A DNA stretch of 64,000 nt from Nitratidesulfovibrio termitidis HI1. GTDB lineage: Bacteria; Desulfobacterota; Desulfovibrionia; Desulfovibrionales; Desulfovibrionaceae. The position numbers and the translations under genes were made by a program. The notes below the pieces were generated by a model. That model worked only from the letters and a program-made list of their open reading frames with translations, did not search any database and was not told the origin of the DNA. Of this stretch, positions 7,769 through 16,863 are shown piece after piece. Numbering within the stretch: the stretch's first letter is position 1; each line of letters starts with the position of its first letter. The DNA lies in NCBI RefSeq assembly GCF_000504305.1, contig NZ_KI632512.1:4081639-4145638 (forward strand). Reading direction: 5' to 3'.

Positions 7769-8261
7769 CTACTGGACGAAGTAGCGTTCCATGAGGGCAT
7801 GGCTGGCGGTATCACCGCCAATGAACGACGCGCCAACCCGCGTGGCGCCCTTGCCGCGCTCGTTGCGGGTGCTGCGGCAGCGCATGCGCACCGGCGGGTT
7901 GCTGTCGTCCAGGCGAAAGATCACCTCGAATTCGGCGTCGGCCAGACGCATGTCCAATTCGGCATTGGGGGGCATCCGAAAACCCACGCCGTTCAGCGAG
8001 ATGTCGTGCAGTTCCACGGGCTGGTAGCGTCCGTAATGGCCGTCCGGCTCGGTGACGTACACCACCCCCCGGCAGGCGGATGGGATGACGCTCGAAGGAA
8101 CGCCTGTCCGTGTCGTCACGCGATTTGGCCTCGCGGCGCAGCAGGTAGCGTTCCAGCAGCCCCTCCACGAGGGCCGTCGTGGTGATGCCCATTTCTTCCG
8201 CGGCGGTGTCGATGCGCTTCAGCAGGTCGGGGTGAACACGAAGTTCGCGGAATCTTCTCAT
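7769..8261 (-). pseudogene. RHH-PilZ domain protein, frameshifted in a G6 run
   Basis: The N-terminal frame starts at ATG 8261 (GGAGAG five bases upstream) with MRRFRELRVHPDLLKRIDTA, a ribbon-helix-helix-like segment, and reads RRSFERHPIRLPG. The downstream frame then supplies VVYVTEPDGHYGRYQPVELH, DISLNGVGFRMPP and the rest of a PilZ domain. The c-di-GMP motifs RxxxR (RSFER) and D-x-S-x-x-G (DISLNG) are therefore split between two frames. Deleting one G from the GGGGGG run (8066-8071 on the minus strand) restores a 163-residue protein. It is either a recent pseudogene, a phase-variable gene or a sequencing slip. If intact it would be a cyclic-di-GMP receptor that may also bind DNA. Confidence 0.75.
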
Positions 8262-8502
8262 GGCGGCTCTCCAGGGTTGTCCACAAAAGGCAGACAATGA
8301 CGCGTGTTGCCAAGACATGAAAAGTCCGTGCCATTTGTGCGGTGCTTGATGTTTTTTTTTGAAAATATTCTATTATAATACCATATTGAATCTTGCTTTA
8401 TGGTTCGATTCCGGCAAGGGCAGACCGAAAAACGGTCCGGCCGGACTGGCCCGCGTCCGGAGAATACGGACAGTGGGGCCTGTGCGGGGGGCAAGACAGG
8501 GC

Positions 8503-8829
8503 ATGGAAACCTGCGTGATGCAGCAGGGCATAAATCTACCCCCCTTTCAGAAAAAACAATGCTGTGGCATAACATATGAACAGGTGCGCGCCGCATGGCC
8601 CGTGCTGCTGGACAGCGGGAGTCCGGAGGGGGATCCGGGGGCCGCCGCATCACTGCTGGGGAATGTGTTCATTCAGGATGTTACGGGATTCGGCGTGGCA
8701 CATCTGGTTGCGCAAGGGCGCGTCCAGGTGTGTCATGACGCGCGGATGCACGACAGGCTGCGCGCCTGCGCGCAAGCGGGGGCCGGCGGATACGGCCGGT
8801 GGAAGGGACCATGGCAGACGTTCTGGTGA
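8503..8829 (+). CDS. Possible small protein upstream of the response regulator
   Basis: An open frame of 108 residues from ATG 8503 (METCVMQQGINLPPFQ) that overlaps the start of the next gene by 19 bp. Third codon positions are moderately GC-rich from about 8590 on. There is no recognisable domain and only a weak ribosome site (AGGG). The upstream stretch 8262-8502 is unusually AT-rich (TATTATAATACC near 8372-8383) and probably holds promoters for the genes on both sides. It may be non-coding leader. Confidence 0.25.
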   Translation: METCVMQQGINLPPFQKKQCCGITYEQVRAAWPVLLDSGSPEGDPGAAASLLGNVFIQDVTGFGVAHLVAQGRVQVCHDARMHDRLRACAQAGAGGYGRWKGPWQTFW

Positions 8830-10592
8830 TTGATCCCACGCGGCGGTACAGGGAATACCTTGTGCCCGCCATTACCGCTGCCGGGCATGCGTGCCGCGTG
8901 GTTTCCACCTGCGAGGAGGCCGTGGCCAGCGGGCGTCGCCGTGCGTGCGACGTGGTGCTGCTGGACGTGGATACGCCCGGCCCGGATGGGCTGGCCTGCC
9001 TGCCGGAACTGTCCGCCATGCGCGGACAGCCGGAGGTGCTGGCCCTTACGGCCCTGCGCACGGGAAACCGGGCGGAGGACGCCATCCGCGCCGGGGCGTG
9101 GGATGTGCTGCTGCACCCCATCCCCGAATCCTCGGTCCGCCAGGTGCTGGAACGCTGCCTGTACCATCACGCCGCCAAGGTGGCCCTGATCGGCCAGGCC
9201 AACATCAAGCGCGGTGACATCATCGGCGCCAGCCTGCCGCTGGAGCGCTGCCTGCACTCGCTGGGCGTGGCCGCCCGCACCGACACCAACGTGCTGATCC
9301 TGGGCGAAACGGGCACCGGCAAGGAATTGTTCGCGCGGGCCGTGCACGAGAACAGCGAACGTGCCGGGCGCGGCTTCATCGTGGTGGACTGCACCAACCT
9401 GCCGAGCACCCTGGCCGAAAGCATCCTGTTCGGGCACGAGCGCGGATCGTTCACCGGGGCCGAGGCCGCGCGCGACGGCCTGTTCAAGCAGGCCGACGGC
9501 GGCACCATCTTTCTGGACGAAATCGGCGACCTGGATCTTTCGGTGCAGAAGTCGCTGCTGCGGGTGCTGCAGGAACGCACCTTTCGTCCCATCAGCGCCC
9601 GCAACGAGGTGCGCAGCGATTTCCGCCTGGTGGCCGCCACCAACTGCGACATCGAGGACATGGTGCGGCGCGGGGCCTTTCGCAAGGATCTGTTCCACCG
9701 CCTGAAGACCCGCATCATCCAGTTGCCCCCCCTGCGCGAGCGGCGCGACGACATCGAACCGCTGGCCCGGCACTACGTGGACCGCATCTGCCGCCAGCAC
9801 CGCCTGGCCGCCAAGCAGATGTCACCCGACTTCGTGGATGCGGTGCAGATCTACCACTGGCCGGGCAACGTGCGCGACCTGATCAACGCCCTGCACTACG
9901 CGGTGCAGGCGGCCTTTGCCGAACAGCGGCTGTACCCCCAGCATCTGCCGGTGGAGATTCGCGGCCACGTCATGCGCGCCCGGCGCGATCTGGGCCCCGC
10001 GCGCGAGCATGAAGAAGAGGTATACCCGCCCATGCCCGATGGGGGGGCGGTCATGGCAGAACCTGGGAACGGAACCGGGGGCAACGGCCGTGACCACGGG
10101 GTGGAGCCCGGCCCGTTCGGCCCTGCCGGTCTGCCTGGATATTCTGACGCGCCCGGTCAACCTGGTGCGTATGTGCAGTCCGGCGCGTACGGCCTGTCCG
10201 GTGGACCTGGCCTGCCGGGCGGCGCTGCCATGGCCGGAGGGGCGGGGATGCCGGGTCAGGCGGTTCAGTCCGTTCATTCGGGCGCTGGCGGGGCATTCGT
10301 CATGGCCGGTGCCGACCGGCACGGTGAGCCTCGCGCCATGGCAGCGCCATCGTCGGACACCTGTCCGCCGCCCGTGGAGCGGGAGCGGTTCGGCTTCGCC
10401 AACGAGGTGTTCCCCTCGTTCCGTTCCGCGCGCGAGGTGACCATGGACCGCATGGAGTCCGCCTATCTCATGGAACTCATCCGGCGCAGCCGGGGCGAGA
10501 TAGCCTCGGCCATCGCCCTTTCCGGCCTTTCACGCGCCCGGCTGTACGAGTTGCTGCAGAAGCATTCCATTTCGTTGCGCACCGGCAACTGA
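8811..10592 (+). CDS. Sigma-54-dependent response regulator with collagen-like linker
   Basis: A 593-residue NtrC-family activator. Residues 1-120 form a receiver domain with the phospho-acceptor Asp in VVLLDVDTPGPDG. The AAA+ domain (about 140-375) has Walker A GETGTGKE, the sigma-54 contact loop as GSFTGA (consensus GAFTGA) and Walker B GGTIFLDEIGD. A C-terminal Fis-type helix-turn-helix (EIASAIALSGLSRARLYELL) would bind enhancer DNA. Between the AAA+ domain and the HTH lies about 110 residues of Gly/Pro/Ala-rich sequence (GPAGLPGYSDAPGQPGAY), unusual for the family. The ATG at 8811 follows GGAAGGGACC; a GTG at 8799 is possible. No partner kinase gene is adjacent. It activates sigma-54 promoters; target unknown. 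Confidence 0.9.
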   Translation: MADVLVIDPTRRYREYLVPAITAAGHACRVVSTCEEAVASGRRRACDVVLLDVDTPGPDGLACLPELSAMRGQPEVLALTALRTGNRAEDAIRAGAWDVLLHPIPESSVRQVLERCLYHHAAKVALIGQANIKRGDIIGASLPLERCLHSLGVAARTDTNVLILGETGTGKELFARAVHENSERAGRGFIVVDCTNLPSTLAESILFGHERGSFTGAEAARDGLFKQADGGTIFLDEIGDLDLSVQKSLLRVLQERTFRPISARNEVRSDFRLVAATNCDIEDMVRRGAFRKDLFHRLKTRIIQLPPLRERRDDIEPLARHYVDRICRQHRLAAKQMSPDFVDAVQIYHWPGNVRDLINALHYAVQAAFAEQRLYPQHLPVEIRGHVMRARRDLGPAREHEEEVYPPMPDGGAVMAEPGNGTGGNGRDHGVEPGPFGPAGLPGYSDAPGQPGAYVQSGAYGLSGGPGLPGGAAMAGGAGMPGQAVQSVHSGAGGAFVMAGADRHGEPRAMAAPSSDTCPPPVERERFGFANEVFPSFRSAREVTMDRMESAYLMELIRRSRGEIASAIALSGLSRARLYELLQKHSISLRTGN

Positions 10593-10894
10593 CCGGCACC
10601 TTTCCTTCCCTTTCCGTTCCACGGCTACGGGCGGCCCCTTTCGCTGTGCGCGCATGCGGTCTTTCCGCGCGGGGTTTCGCCTGCATGGCGCGGCGCGACG
10701 ATTGGCGCGCGACTTCCGGTTGCCGGAACGAGACAACGGCTTGTCATCTCTGTTACATGGCAAGAAAGGCAGGCCGCCGGGAAGGCGCGTGCCACGGTTT
10801 GAAGCACATTGGGTGATCACGTGTTCCCTAATGTTCGTGAGTGGTTGTCCGATACAAGAAGTACACACTCACCTTGTTACCGTGCGAGGCGTGC

Positions 10895-12928
10895 ATGAAA
10901 CTGACGATTCTTCGCAAATTGCTCATCCTGGTCATCTGTATCGTGCTGCTGACGGCAGCGGCCATTTTCGGCACGGCCCATCATTTCATGAAGCGCGGTT
11001 TCGCCGATGAATCGGCGCAGGCGGTAACCCGGCTGCGCGACGTGGTGGCGCGCAACATCGGCGACCGTTCCGCGAAATTTCTGGAAGAAGCCGCCCTGGT
11101 GGCGCAACACGCGGATTTCGTGGCCGCAGTGGCGGCTGGCGACGGTGCGCGTGCGGCTGAACTGGCCAGGCGGCTGATGCGCGAGGTGGGGTCGGACTTC
11201 ATGACCGTCACCGACGACAAGGGCAACGTGCTGGCGCGCGGCCATTCGGACAAGAAGGGCGATTCCGTGCTCGACCAGGAGACCGTGCGCCGGGCCCTGC
11301 GCGGCGACGCCACGGTGGGGGTCATCTCCGGCACGGTGGTGCCGTTCACCCTGCGCGCGGGTGCGCCCATCCGCCACGACGGCAAGGTGGTGGGCACGGT
11401 GGCCATCGGCACCTCTCTGGTACGCGAGGGCTTCGTGGACGACATCAAGTCGTTCACCGGCCTGGAGGTTACCGTGTTCAAGGGCGACACGCGCGTCATG
11501 ACCACCATCGTGCGCGACGGCAAGCGGGCCATCGGCACGCGCATGGACAACCCCAGGGTGATGGAGACGGTGTTCAGCGCGGGCAAGACCTTTCTGGCGC
11601 GCAACCAGATTCTGGGCAGCGAATACGAAACGGCCTACTGGCCCATCCTGGACATGGAGGGCAAGACCATCGGCATGTGGTTCATCGGCATGCCGGTGGC
11701 CAGCATCCTCGCCGCCCAGGACCGGGTGACCGATTCGTCGCTGGCCGTGATGGCGGGCGTGCTGCCGGTGATGATCGCGGTGGCCTGGCTGCTGGCGCGC
11801 GCCCTGTCGCGGCCCATAGCGCGCACCACCGCCTTTGCCACGTCCGTGGCCGGGGGCGACCTGGATTCCGAGCTTACCGTGCGCACGGGTGACGAGGTGG
11901 GCCAGCTGGCCGACGCCCTGCGGTCCATGGTGGGTACGCTCAGGGACAAGATCGGCGAGGCCCAGGAGCAGACCCGCCTTGCGGCGGAAGAGACGAAGAA
12001 GGCCCAGCAGGCCACGGCGGAGGCCGAAGAGGCCCGCGCACGCGGCGAACAGGCCCGGCGCGAGGGCATGCTGCACGCCGCGCGCGAACTGGAAGGCATC
12101 GTGGACATCGTTTCCGCCGCGTCGGAAGAACTTTCGGCGCAGATCGAACAGTCCTCTCGCGGGGCGGAACTGCAAAGCCGCCGCACCGGCGAGACCGCCG
12201 TGGCCATGGAAGAGATGAACGCCACCGTGCTTGAGGTGGCCCGCAGCGCAGGCCTTGCGGCGGATACGGCGGGCGACGCCAAGGCCAAGGCCTCCGCCGG
12301 GTCGGGCATCGTGGAGGCCATGATCGACGGCATCGGCGTGGTGCAGCGCCATTCCGAAACCCTGAACCGTGACATGGACGCCCTGGGCAAGAGCACCGAG
12401 CGCATCGGGGCCATTCTGGGCGTGATTTCCGACATTGCCGACCAGACCAACCTGCTGGCGTTGAATGCCGCCATCGAAGCCGCGCGCGCAGGGGATGCCG
12501 GGCGCGGCTTTGCCGTGGTGGCCGACGAGGTGCGCAAGCTGGCCGAAAAGACCATGACCGCCACAAGGGAAGTGGGCGAGGCCATCGGCGGCATCCAGCA
12601 GGGGGCCAAGGTAAGCATCGCCCAGGTGGGCGAGACGGCGCGCGAGGTGGAAAGCGTCACCGGCAGGGCGCGCGAGGCGGGGCAGTCGCTGGGGGCCATC
12701 GTGGCCCTGGCCGATTCCGTGTCCGACCAGGTGCGCTCCATCGCCACCGCCAGCGAAGAGCAGTCCGCCGCCTCCGACGAGATCAACCGGGCCGTGGAAG
12801 AGGTGAACCGCATCTCCACCGAGACCAGCGACGCCATGCGCCAGTCGGCCCTGGCCGTGGGCGAGCTTGCGGCGCAGGCCCAGAAGCTGAAGGCCATCAT
12901 CGAGCAGATGCAGCGCGAAAACGCCTGA
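10895..12928 (+). CDS. Methyl-accepting chemotaxis protein (periplasmic Cache sensor)
   Basis: A 677-residue inner-membrane chemoreceptor. TM1 spans residues about 6-27 ([18 protein letters not shown]). A periplasmic sCache/double-Cache-like sensor occupies about 30-285 ([36 protein letters not shown]). TM2 is at about 290-310, followed by HAMP and a long coiled coil with Glu/Ala-rich heptads. The kinase-control hairpin is canonical: [18 protein letters not shown] then [20 protein letters not shown]. The ATG at 10895 gives the shortest sensible signal anchor; the open frame starts 54 bp earlier. There is no C-terminal CheR-binding pentapeptide. The ligand is unknown. It forms a monocistronic unit ending in a hairpin at 12977. 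Confidence 0.93.
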   Translation: MKLTILRKLLILVICIVLLTAAAIFGTAHHFMKRGFADESAQAVTRLRDVVARNIGDRSAKFLEEAALVAQHADFVAAVAAGDGARAAELARRLMREVGSDFMTVTDDKGNVLARGHSDKKGDSVLDQETVRRALRGDATVGVISGTVVPFTLRAGAPIRHDGKVVGTVAIGTSLVREGFVDDIKSFTGLEVTVFKGDTRVMTTIVRDGKRAIGTRMDNPRVMETVFSAGKTFLARNQILGSEYETAYWPILDMEGKTIGMWFIGMPVASILAAQDRVTDSSLAVMAGVLPVMIAVAWLLARALSRPIARTTAFATSVAGGDLDSELTVRTGDEVGQLADALRSMVGTLRDKIGEAQEQTRLAAEETKKAQQATAEAEEARARGEQARREGMLHAARELEGIVDIVSAASEELSAQIEQSSRGAELQSRRTGETAVAMEEMNATVLEVARSAGLAADTAGDAKAKASAGSGIVEAMIDGIGVVQRHSETLNRDMDALGKSTERIGAILGVISDIADQTNLLALNAAIEAARAGDAGRGFAVVADEVRKLAEKTMTATREVGEAIGGIQQGAKVSIAQVGETAREVESVTGRAREAGQSLGAIVALADSVSDQVRSIATASEEQSAASDEINRAVEEVNRISTETSDAMRQSALAVGELAAQAQKLKAIIEQMQRENA

Positions 12929-12976
12929 GCCGGTTGCAGGTGTCAGGCCGGGCCATGATTTCAGGCCTGAAATGAC

Positions 12977-13010
12977 GATCGGGATCGTCCCTGCGGGGGC
13001 GGTCCCGATC
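12977..13010. terminator. Hairpin downstream of the chemoreceptor
   Basis: GATCGGGA / TCCCGATC, an 8-bp stem with an 18-nt loop, preceded by the palindrome TCAGGCCTGA. Only a weak T-rich run follows. Confidence 0.5.
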
Positions 13011-13048
13011 TTGCGTTGGCAGACGCGGCATGGTCACGGTGTCGCCCC

Positions 13049-13130
13049 GGTATGGCAGGTATGGCAGGTACGGCAGTGGGGGGGCAGTGGGGCAGTGGGG
13101 CAGGGGGACAGTGGGGGGGCAGTGGCGCGA
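13049..13130. repeat. GTATGGCAG / GGCAGTGGGG tandem tract
   Basis: Three 9-bp GGTATGGCA units pass into repeated GGCAGTGGGG-like units, forming a G-rich array in the 289-bp gap between the chemoreceptor and the HD-GYP gene. G-quadruplex formation is possible on the + strand. Confidence 0.75.
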
Positions 13131-13217
13131 AGGGGGCGGAGCGGCGACCGGGACGGGACGAGGAAGGCGACGGGGCAATGGGGGAGGACGCAGGGCGAGC
13201 GGCAAGACGCTTCGCGT

Positions 13218-14309
13218 TCACGAGCACACGGCGTCGCCACTGCGCAACTGGCGCAGCACTTCGGCCACATCCGGCATGTCGGCGTGGTTGCCGCGCAAAA
13301 GGTCCAGGCAGGCGTCCACCACATCGGCGGCGTACAGGGTGCCGCTGCCCGCGGAAAGTTCGTCCATGGCCGCTTCCAGACAATGGGCGGGGCGGTAGGG
13401 GCGGTGCGAGCACATGGCCTCGGCCACGTCGGCCACGCCCAGGATGCGCGCCCCGGGCAGCAGGGCATCGCCGGATACCCCGTGCGGGTAGCCGGAGCCG
13501 TCCAGCCGTTCATGGTGCTGCAAGACCATGCGCGCCACGGGGTGGGGAAAGGGGATGCGTTCCAGGATGTCGTGCCCGAACTGGGGGTGCTGGCGCAGGA
13601 AGGCCATTTCGTGGGCGTCGAGCACGGTGGGCTTCAGCAGGTACTGGGCGGGGATGCACAGCTTGCCGATGTCGTGCAGCATGCCCGCCACCCGCACGGC
13701 CTCCACCTCGTCGTCGGGCATGCCCAGCCTGCGGGCCATGGCGGTGGCCAGCACGGTGACCCTGGCCTGGTGGGTGCCGGTGTAGGCGTCCTTCAGGTTG
13801 GTGACCCGCGACAGCGAATCCACCGTGGCTTCCATCATGCCGCTGAGCCGGTCGTAGGCGGTGCTCAGTTCGCGGGTGCGCTCGGCGATGCGCGCCTCCA
13901 GTCCGACCCGGTAGGCCTCGTTTTCCGCCAGCAGGCGCGCCCGTTCCAGGCAGCGTTCCACGGTGTGTTCCAGGGCGCCCATGTCTTCCAGGGGCTTGGT
14001 CAGGTAGTCCCAGGCGCCTTCGCGCAGGGCGGCCACGGCGTCGCGCAGCACGCCGGTACCGGAAACCACCACCACGGGGGTGCCTTTGCCCGAGGCCGTG
14101 ATGGCCCGGATGACCGAAATCCCGTCCAGCACCGGCATGCGCAGGTCCACCAGCACAAGATCCGGCTGGTGCGCCTGCCAGGCATCCAGCCCGGCGCGGC
14201 CATCCCCGGCCTGCACGACCTCGTAGCCGCTGTCCGACAGAAAGTCGGCCAGCGAGCCGCGAACCTGCGGGTCGTCGTCGATGACCAGGATGGTGAGTGG
14301 TGCGGTCAT
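13218..14309 (-). CDS. Response regulator with HD-GYP domain (c-di-GMP phosphodiesterase)
   Basis: A 363-residue cytoplasmic protein. An N-terminal receiver (ILVIDDDPQVRGSLADFL; acceptor Asp in DLVLVDLRMPVLDG; Lys in YLTKPLED) is joined by a coiled-coil linker to an HD-GYP domain that hydrolyses cyclic-di-GMP. The metal site is seen in MLHDIGKLCIP, then LQHHERLDGSGYPHG with the GYP motif intact. The chosen ATG (MTAPLTILVIDDD) begins right at the receiver; the open frame upstream is unconserved filler. The linker sequence YRVGLEARIAERTREL could carry a signalling helix. With the adjacent GAF/PAS and HDOD genes on the same strand it may form a signalling cluster, although a 423-bp repeat-bearing gap separates them. 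Confidence 0.92.
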   Translation of the reverse strand: MTAPLTILVIDDDPQVRGSLADFLSDSGYEVVQAGDGRAGLDAWQAHQPDLVLVDLRMPVLDGISVIRAITASGKGTPVVVVSGTGVLRDAVAALREGAWDYLTKPLEDMGALEHTVERCLERARLLAENEAYRVGLEARIAERTRELSTAYDRLSGMMEATVDSLSRVTNLKDAYTGTHQARVTVLATAMARRLGMPDDEVEAVRVAGMLHDIGKLCIPAQYLLKPTVLDAHEMAFLRQHPQFGHDILERIPFPHPVARMVLQHHERLDGSGYPHGVSGDALLPGARILGVADVAEAMCSHRPYRPAHCLEAAMDELSAGSGTLYAADVVDACLDLLRGNHADMPDVAEVLRQLRSGDAVCS

Positions 14310-14460
14310 GGCATGTTCCGGAAGAACGGCGTGGACGCAAGCGGGGCCGGTTGGGATGCGGGGCGGATCGGGCCAGACGGAAATGGACCTGGCTGGAAAG
14401 GACGGAGACGAGCGGACTGGACGCGAATGGGCGGAGATGGCGGATCGGTGCGGGCCGGGT

Positions 14461-14545
14461 TGCCCAGGCCTTCGGGGTACGCAAGTATCCGGGTTACGCA
14501 AGTATCCGGGTTACGCACGTATTCGGGTTGCCCAGGCCTCCGGGG
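14461..14545. repeat. Five tandem 17-bp units
   Basis: Three near-identical inner units (TACGCAAGTATCCGGGT twice, then TACGCACGTATTCGGGT) are flanked by two related outer units, TGCCCAGGCCTTCGGGG and TGCCCAGGCCTCCGGGG. There are no spacers, so this is not a CRISPR. It lies in the gap 14310-14732, which holds no gene that I can support. Confidence 0.9.
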
Positions 14546-14701
14546 CGTCACGGCCAGGCGCGTCACGTCAGTCAGGCCATGGTCGAATACGTATCGAGTA
14601 TGCGAACACTAACAGGCGGCGGTGACCACCGCAAGGGGGGAGGGCACCGTCCGACGCCGCGACGGCGTCGCGGCGTGCCTGCCGCGCATGAAACCGCATG
14701 G

Positions 14702-14724
14702 CCGGGGCGGGCTGCCCGCCCCGG
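14702..14724 (-). terminator. Hairpin after the GAF/PAS gene
   Basis: CCGGGGCGGGC / CCCGCCCCGG with a 2-nt loop, 9 bp past the stop codon at 14733 on the minus strand. No strong T-run follows. Confidence 0.5.
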
Positions 14725-14732
14725 TGTGAACG

Positions 14733-15644
14733 CTATGTCGCCGGGTGACGGCCCACCACGCCGCGCAGGCCGGTGCACAGCCCTTCGTGCATGCAGGGGG
14801 CCAGGTGCAGCACGGCGGGGAAGGTGGCGCCGGATGCGTGCATGGCCGTGCAGGCCAGCGAGGCGGGCTGTCCGTCGCGCAGCGTTGCGGCGATGGCGGA
14901 GGCCATGCGGGGGCGCTCGTCCGGGGCCAGCAGGTCCAGCAGGCCCGCCGCCGGGGGCAGGGCTGCCGGGTCGATGCCGAACTGGTCGGAGGCGGCGCGG
15001 TTCAGCGAGCGCAGCACGCCTGCCGGGTCGGTTTCGAACACCGTGACGGACAGCGTGTCGATGAATTCGCGCTGGCGGCGTTCGTGCTCGCGCAGCAGCC
15101 GGTACAGCTCGAAGCTTTCGATGGCGTTGGCGCAGTGCTTGAGGATGAGCGAGAGCAGCGAAAGCAGGATGCCGGAAAGGTTCTTTTCGGTGCGCGGCAT
15201 GGCCCCGATGAACATCCCCCGCACGCGCGAGGTGGTGGCCAGCACGCTGAGCACCAGGCGGTGGCTGTTGTCGGAGGAATACACGGTGATGGGCCGGTTT
15301 TCGCGCACGGCCAGGGCGAACACCCCGGTCTCGATGAGCCGTTCCACCTCGCGTTCGATGGCCGGTCCTTCCTCGCTGGGGCGGCACAGGCCCAGCACGA
15401 AGTCCGAGGTGTGCTCGTCCACCAGATAGAACGCCGTCACCGAGAACTGCACCAGTTCGCCGATGCGCGCCACGGCCTCGTCCAGCAGGGCGGAGGGTTC
15501 TTCCAGCCGGTTGATGCAGGTCTGGAAGTCGCCGAGGTTGAAGGCCATGTCCAGCACGTCGAGCGTGAACCGGGCCTGGTCTTCCAGGTGGCGCAGCCGG
15601 GCATGCAGGCCCGCGCTGCCAAAGGTGGGATCGTTGCTAGTCAT
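14733..15644 (-). CDS. GAF-PAS sensory protein
   Basis: A 303-residue cytoplasmic protein with no output domain. Residues about 40-180 fit a GAF domain (ARIGELVQFSVTAFYLVDEHT, then FALAVRENRPITVYS). After a helical connector (FELYRLLREHERRQREFID) a PAS-like domain follows (DTLSVTVFETDPAGVLRSLN). Its ATG lies inside the 3' end of the HDOD gene: ATGACTAG contains both this start and the upstream TAG stop, an 8-bp overlap that implies translational coupling. It probably senses a small ligand for its HDOD partner or another partner; no catalytic residues are seen. Confidence 0.8.
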   Translation of the reverse strand: MTSNDPTFGSAGLHARLRHLEDQARFTLDVLDMAFNLGDFQTCINRLEEPSALLDEAVARIGELVQFSVTAFYLVDEHTSDFVLGLCRPSEEGPAIEREVERLIETGVFALAVRENRPITVYSSDNSHRLVLSVLATTSRVRGMFIGAMPRTEKNLSGILLSLLSLILKHCANAIESFELYRLLREHERRQREFIDTLSVTVFETDPAGVLRSLNRAASDQFGIDPAALPPAAGLLDLLAPDERPRMASAIAATLRDGQPASLACTAMHASGATFPAVLHLAPCMHEGLCTGLRGVVGRHPAT

Positions 15645-16863
15645 GCGTTTCCAGGAACCTGATGATTTCGAGCACCTGATATTCCATCTGGTTGGCCGTC
15701 TGCACCACCGCGCCGGGGGGCAGGGCCAGGGCGGCCCAGCCTTCGTCGGTCAGGGGCGGTACCAGCACCTCGCCGCTGGTGCCGTAGCCCAGGGCGTTGG
15801 CCAGCAGGTCGGCCACGGCCATGATGGCCGGTTCGCAGCTGCCGCTCGCGCTTTCGGGGGTGTGGTGCCGCTGGACGTTGCGTTCCAGCGAGACCGGGCA
15901 TTTCCATTGTCGCAGGATGGCCCCGCCCATTTCGTCATGGGTGAAGCCGACTATGTCGCGTTCCAGCGAGCGCACCGTGGCGCCGCGCGTCCGGGCCTCC
16001 GCCAGCAGCAGCCGCCCGTGGTCGGGCAGTTGCCCGTAGATGGCCAGCCGCCCCAGATCGTGCAGCAGCCCGGCCACGAAGAATCGTTCGCTGTTGCTCA
16101 TGCGGTGCAGCCCGGCCAGGATGCGCGCGGCCACGCCGCAGGCGATGGAGTGCGTCCAGAAGGCGCGCATGTCCACGAGATCCTGCGGCACCCCCCGGAA
16201 GGCCGTCACCACGCTGACCCCCATGGCCAGCGAGACCAGCTGGTTGGTGCCGATGATGGACACGGCGCGGGTGATGGTTTCTATGCGCGCCCGCAGCCCG
16301 TAGTAGGCGCTGTTGGCGATGCGCAGCAGCCGCGCGGAAAGGTCGGTGTCCTTGGAAATGATTTCTGCCGCGTCGGCGGCGGAACTGCGCGGGTCGTTGA
16401 CCACCTCTACCAGGCGGTGGAACACGCTGGGCAGGGTGCCGAAACGCATGTCCTCTCGCAGGACCGATTCCAGCGCCACCGGGCGGGGGGCCGGGTCCGG
16501 CCGTACCGGGCTGGGGGCTTCGCCCGGGGGGGCGGGCCACGGCGGGGACGAGGCGGCAAGGCGCATGGCGCAATGGCGCATCAGCGCGGCCACGTGCTGG
16601 TTGGCCGGGTCGTGCAGGGCGAAGTGGGCCCGGGTGCGCTCCATGGCCTCGTCGAAGCGGGCGGCCACGGTGGGCGGCATGTCGCCCTCGCCGTCGTCTT
16701 CGCCGATGACGGCCGCCTCGGTGACGCCCCAGATCTTGAGGATGCGCAGGCCCGCGGGCGAGAGCACGTCGCCGCACTTGAACAGCAGGCGTCCGTTGCC
16801 GTCGCGGATGTCGTCGGCCACGCGCATGCCTGGTTTCAGTTCTGTGATGCTGATGCGTGTCAT
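15637..16863 (-). CDS. HDOD-domain signalling protein
   Basis: A 408-residue protein. Residues 1-55 form a small beta-rich N-terminal domain (ISITELKPGMRVADDI, LLFKCGDVLSPAGL) as found ahead of some HD-type domains. Residues about 165-360 form an HDOD domain (FGTLPSVFHRLVEVVNDP, LLRIANSAYYGLRARIE, FFVAGLLHDLGRLAIYGQL). HDOD proteins are HD-fold proteins used in c-di-GMP, chemotaxis and motility signalling, usually without nucleotide hydrolysis. The start (MTRISITEL) has GGAG four bases upstream. The 3' end overlaps the GAF/PAS gene, so the two are one operon. Confidence 0.87.
   Translation of the reverse strand: MTRISITELKPGMRVADDIRDGNGRLLFKCGDVLSPAGLRILKIWGVTEAAVIGEDDGEGDMPPTVAARFDEAMERTRAHFALHDPANQHVAALMRHCAMRLAASSPPWPAPPGEAPSPVRPDPAPRPVALESVLREDMRFGTLPSVFHRLVEVVNDPRSSAADAAEIISKDTDLSARLLRIANSAYYGLRARIETITRAVSIIGTNQLVSLAMGVSVVTAFRGVPQDLVDMRAFWTHSIACGVAARILAGLHRMSNSERFFVAGLLHDLGRLAIYGQLPDHGRLLLAEARTRGATVRSLERDIVGFTHDEMGGAILRQWKCPVSLERNVQRHHTPESASGSCEPAIMAVADLLANALGYGTSGEVLVPPLTDEGWAALALPPGAVVQTANQMEYQVLEIIRFLETHD

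Noticed and set aside
8695..8715. Sigma-54 promoter-like TGGCAC and TTGC upstream of the response regulator
   Set aside because: The GG and GC elements are one base too far apart for the strict -24/-12 spacing.
14461..14545. CRISPR array
   Set aside because: Units are head-to-tail without spacers and only 17 bp long; no cas genes are present.
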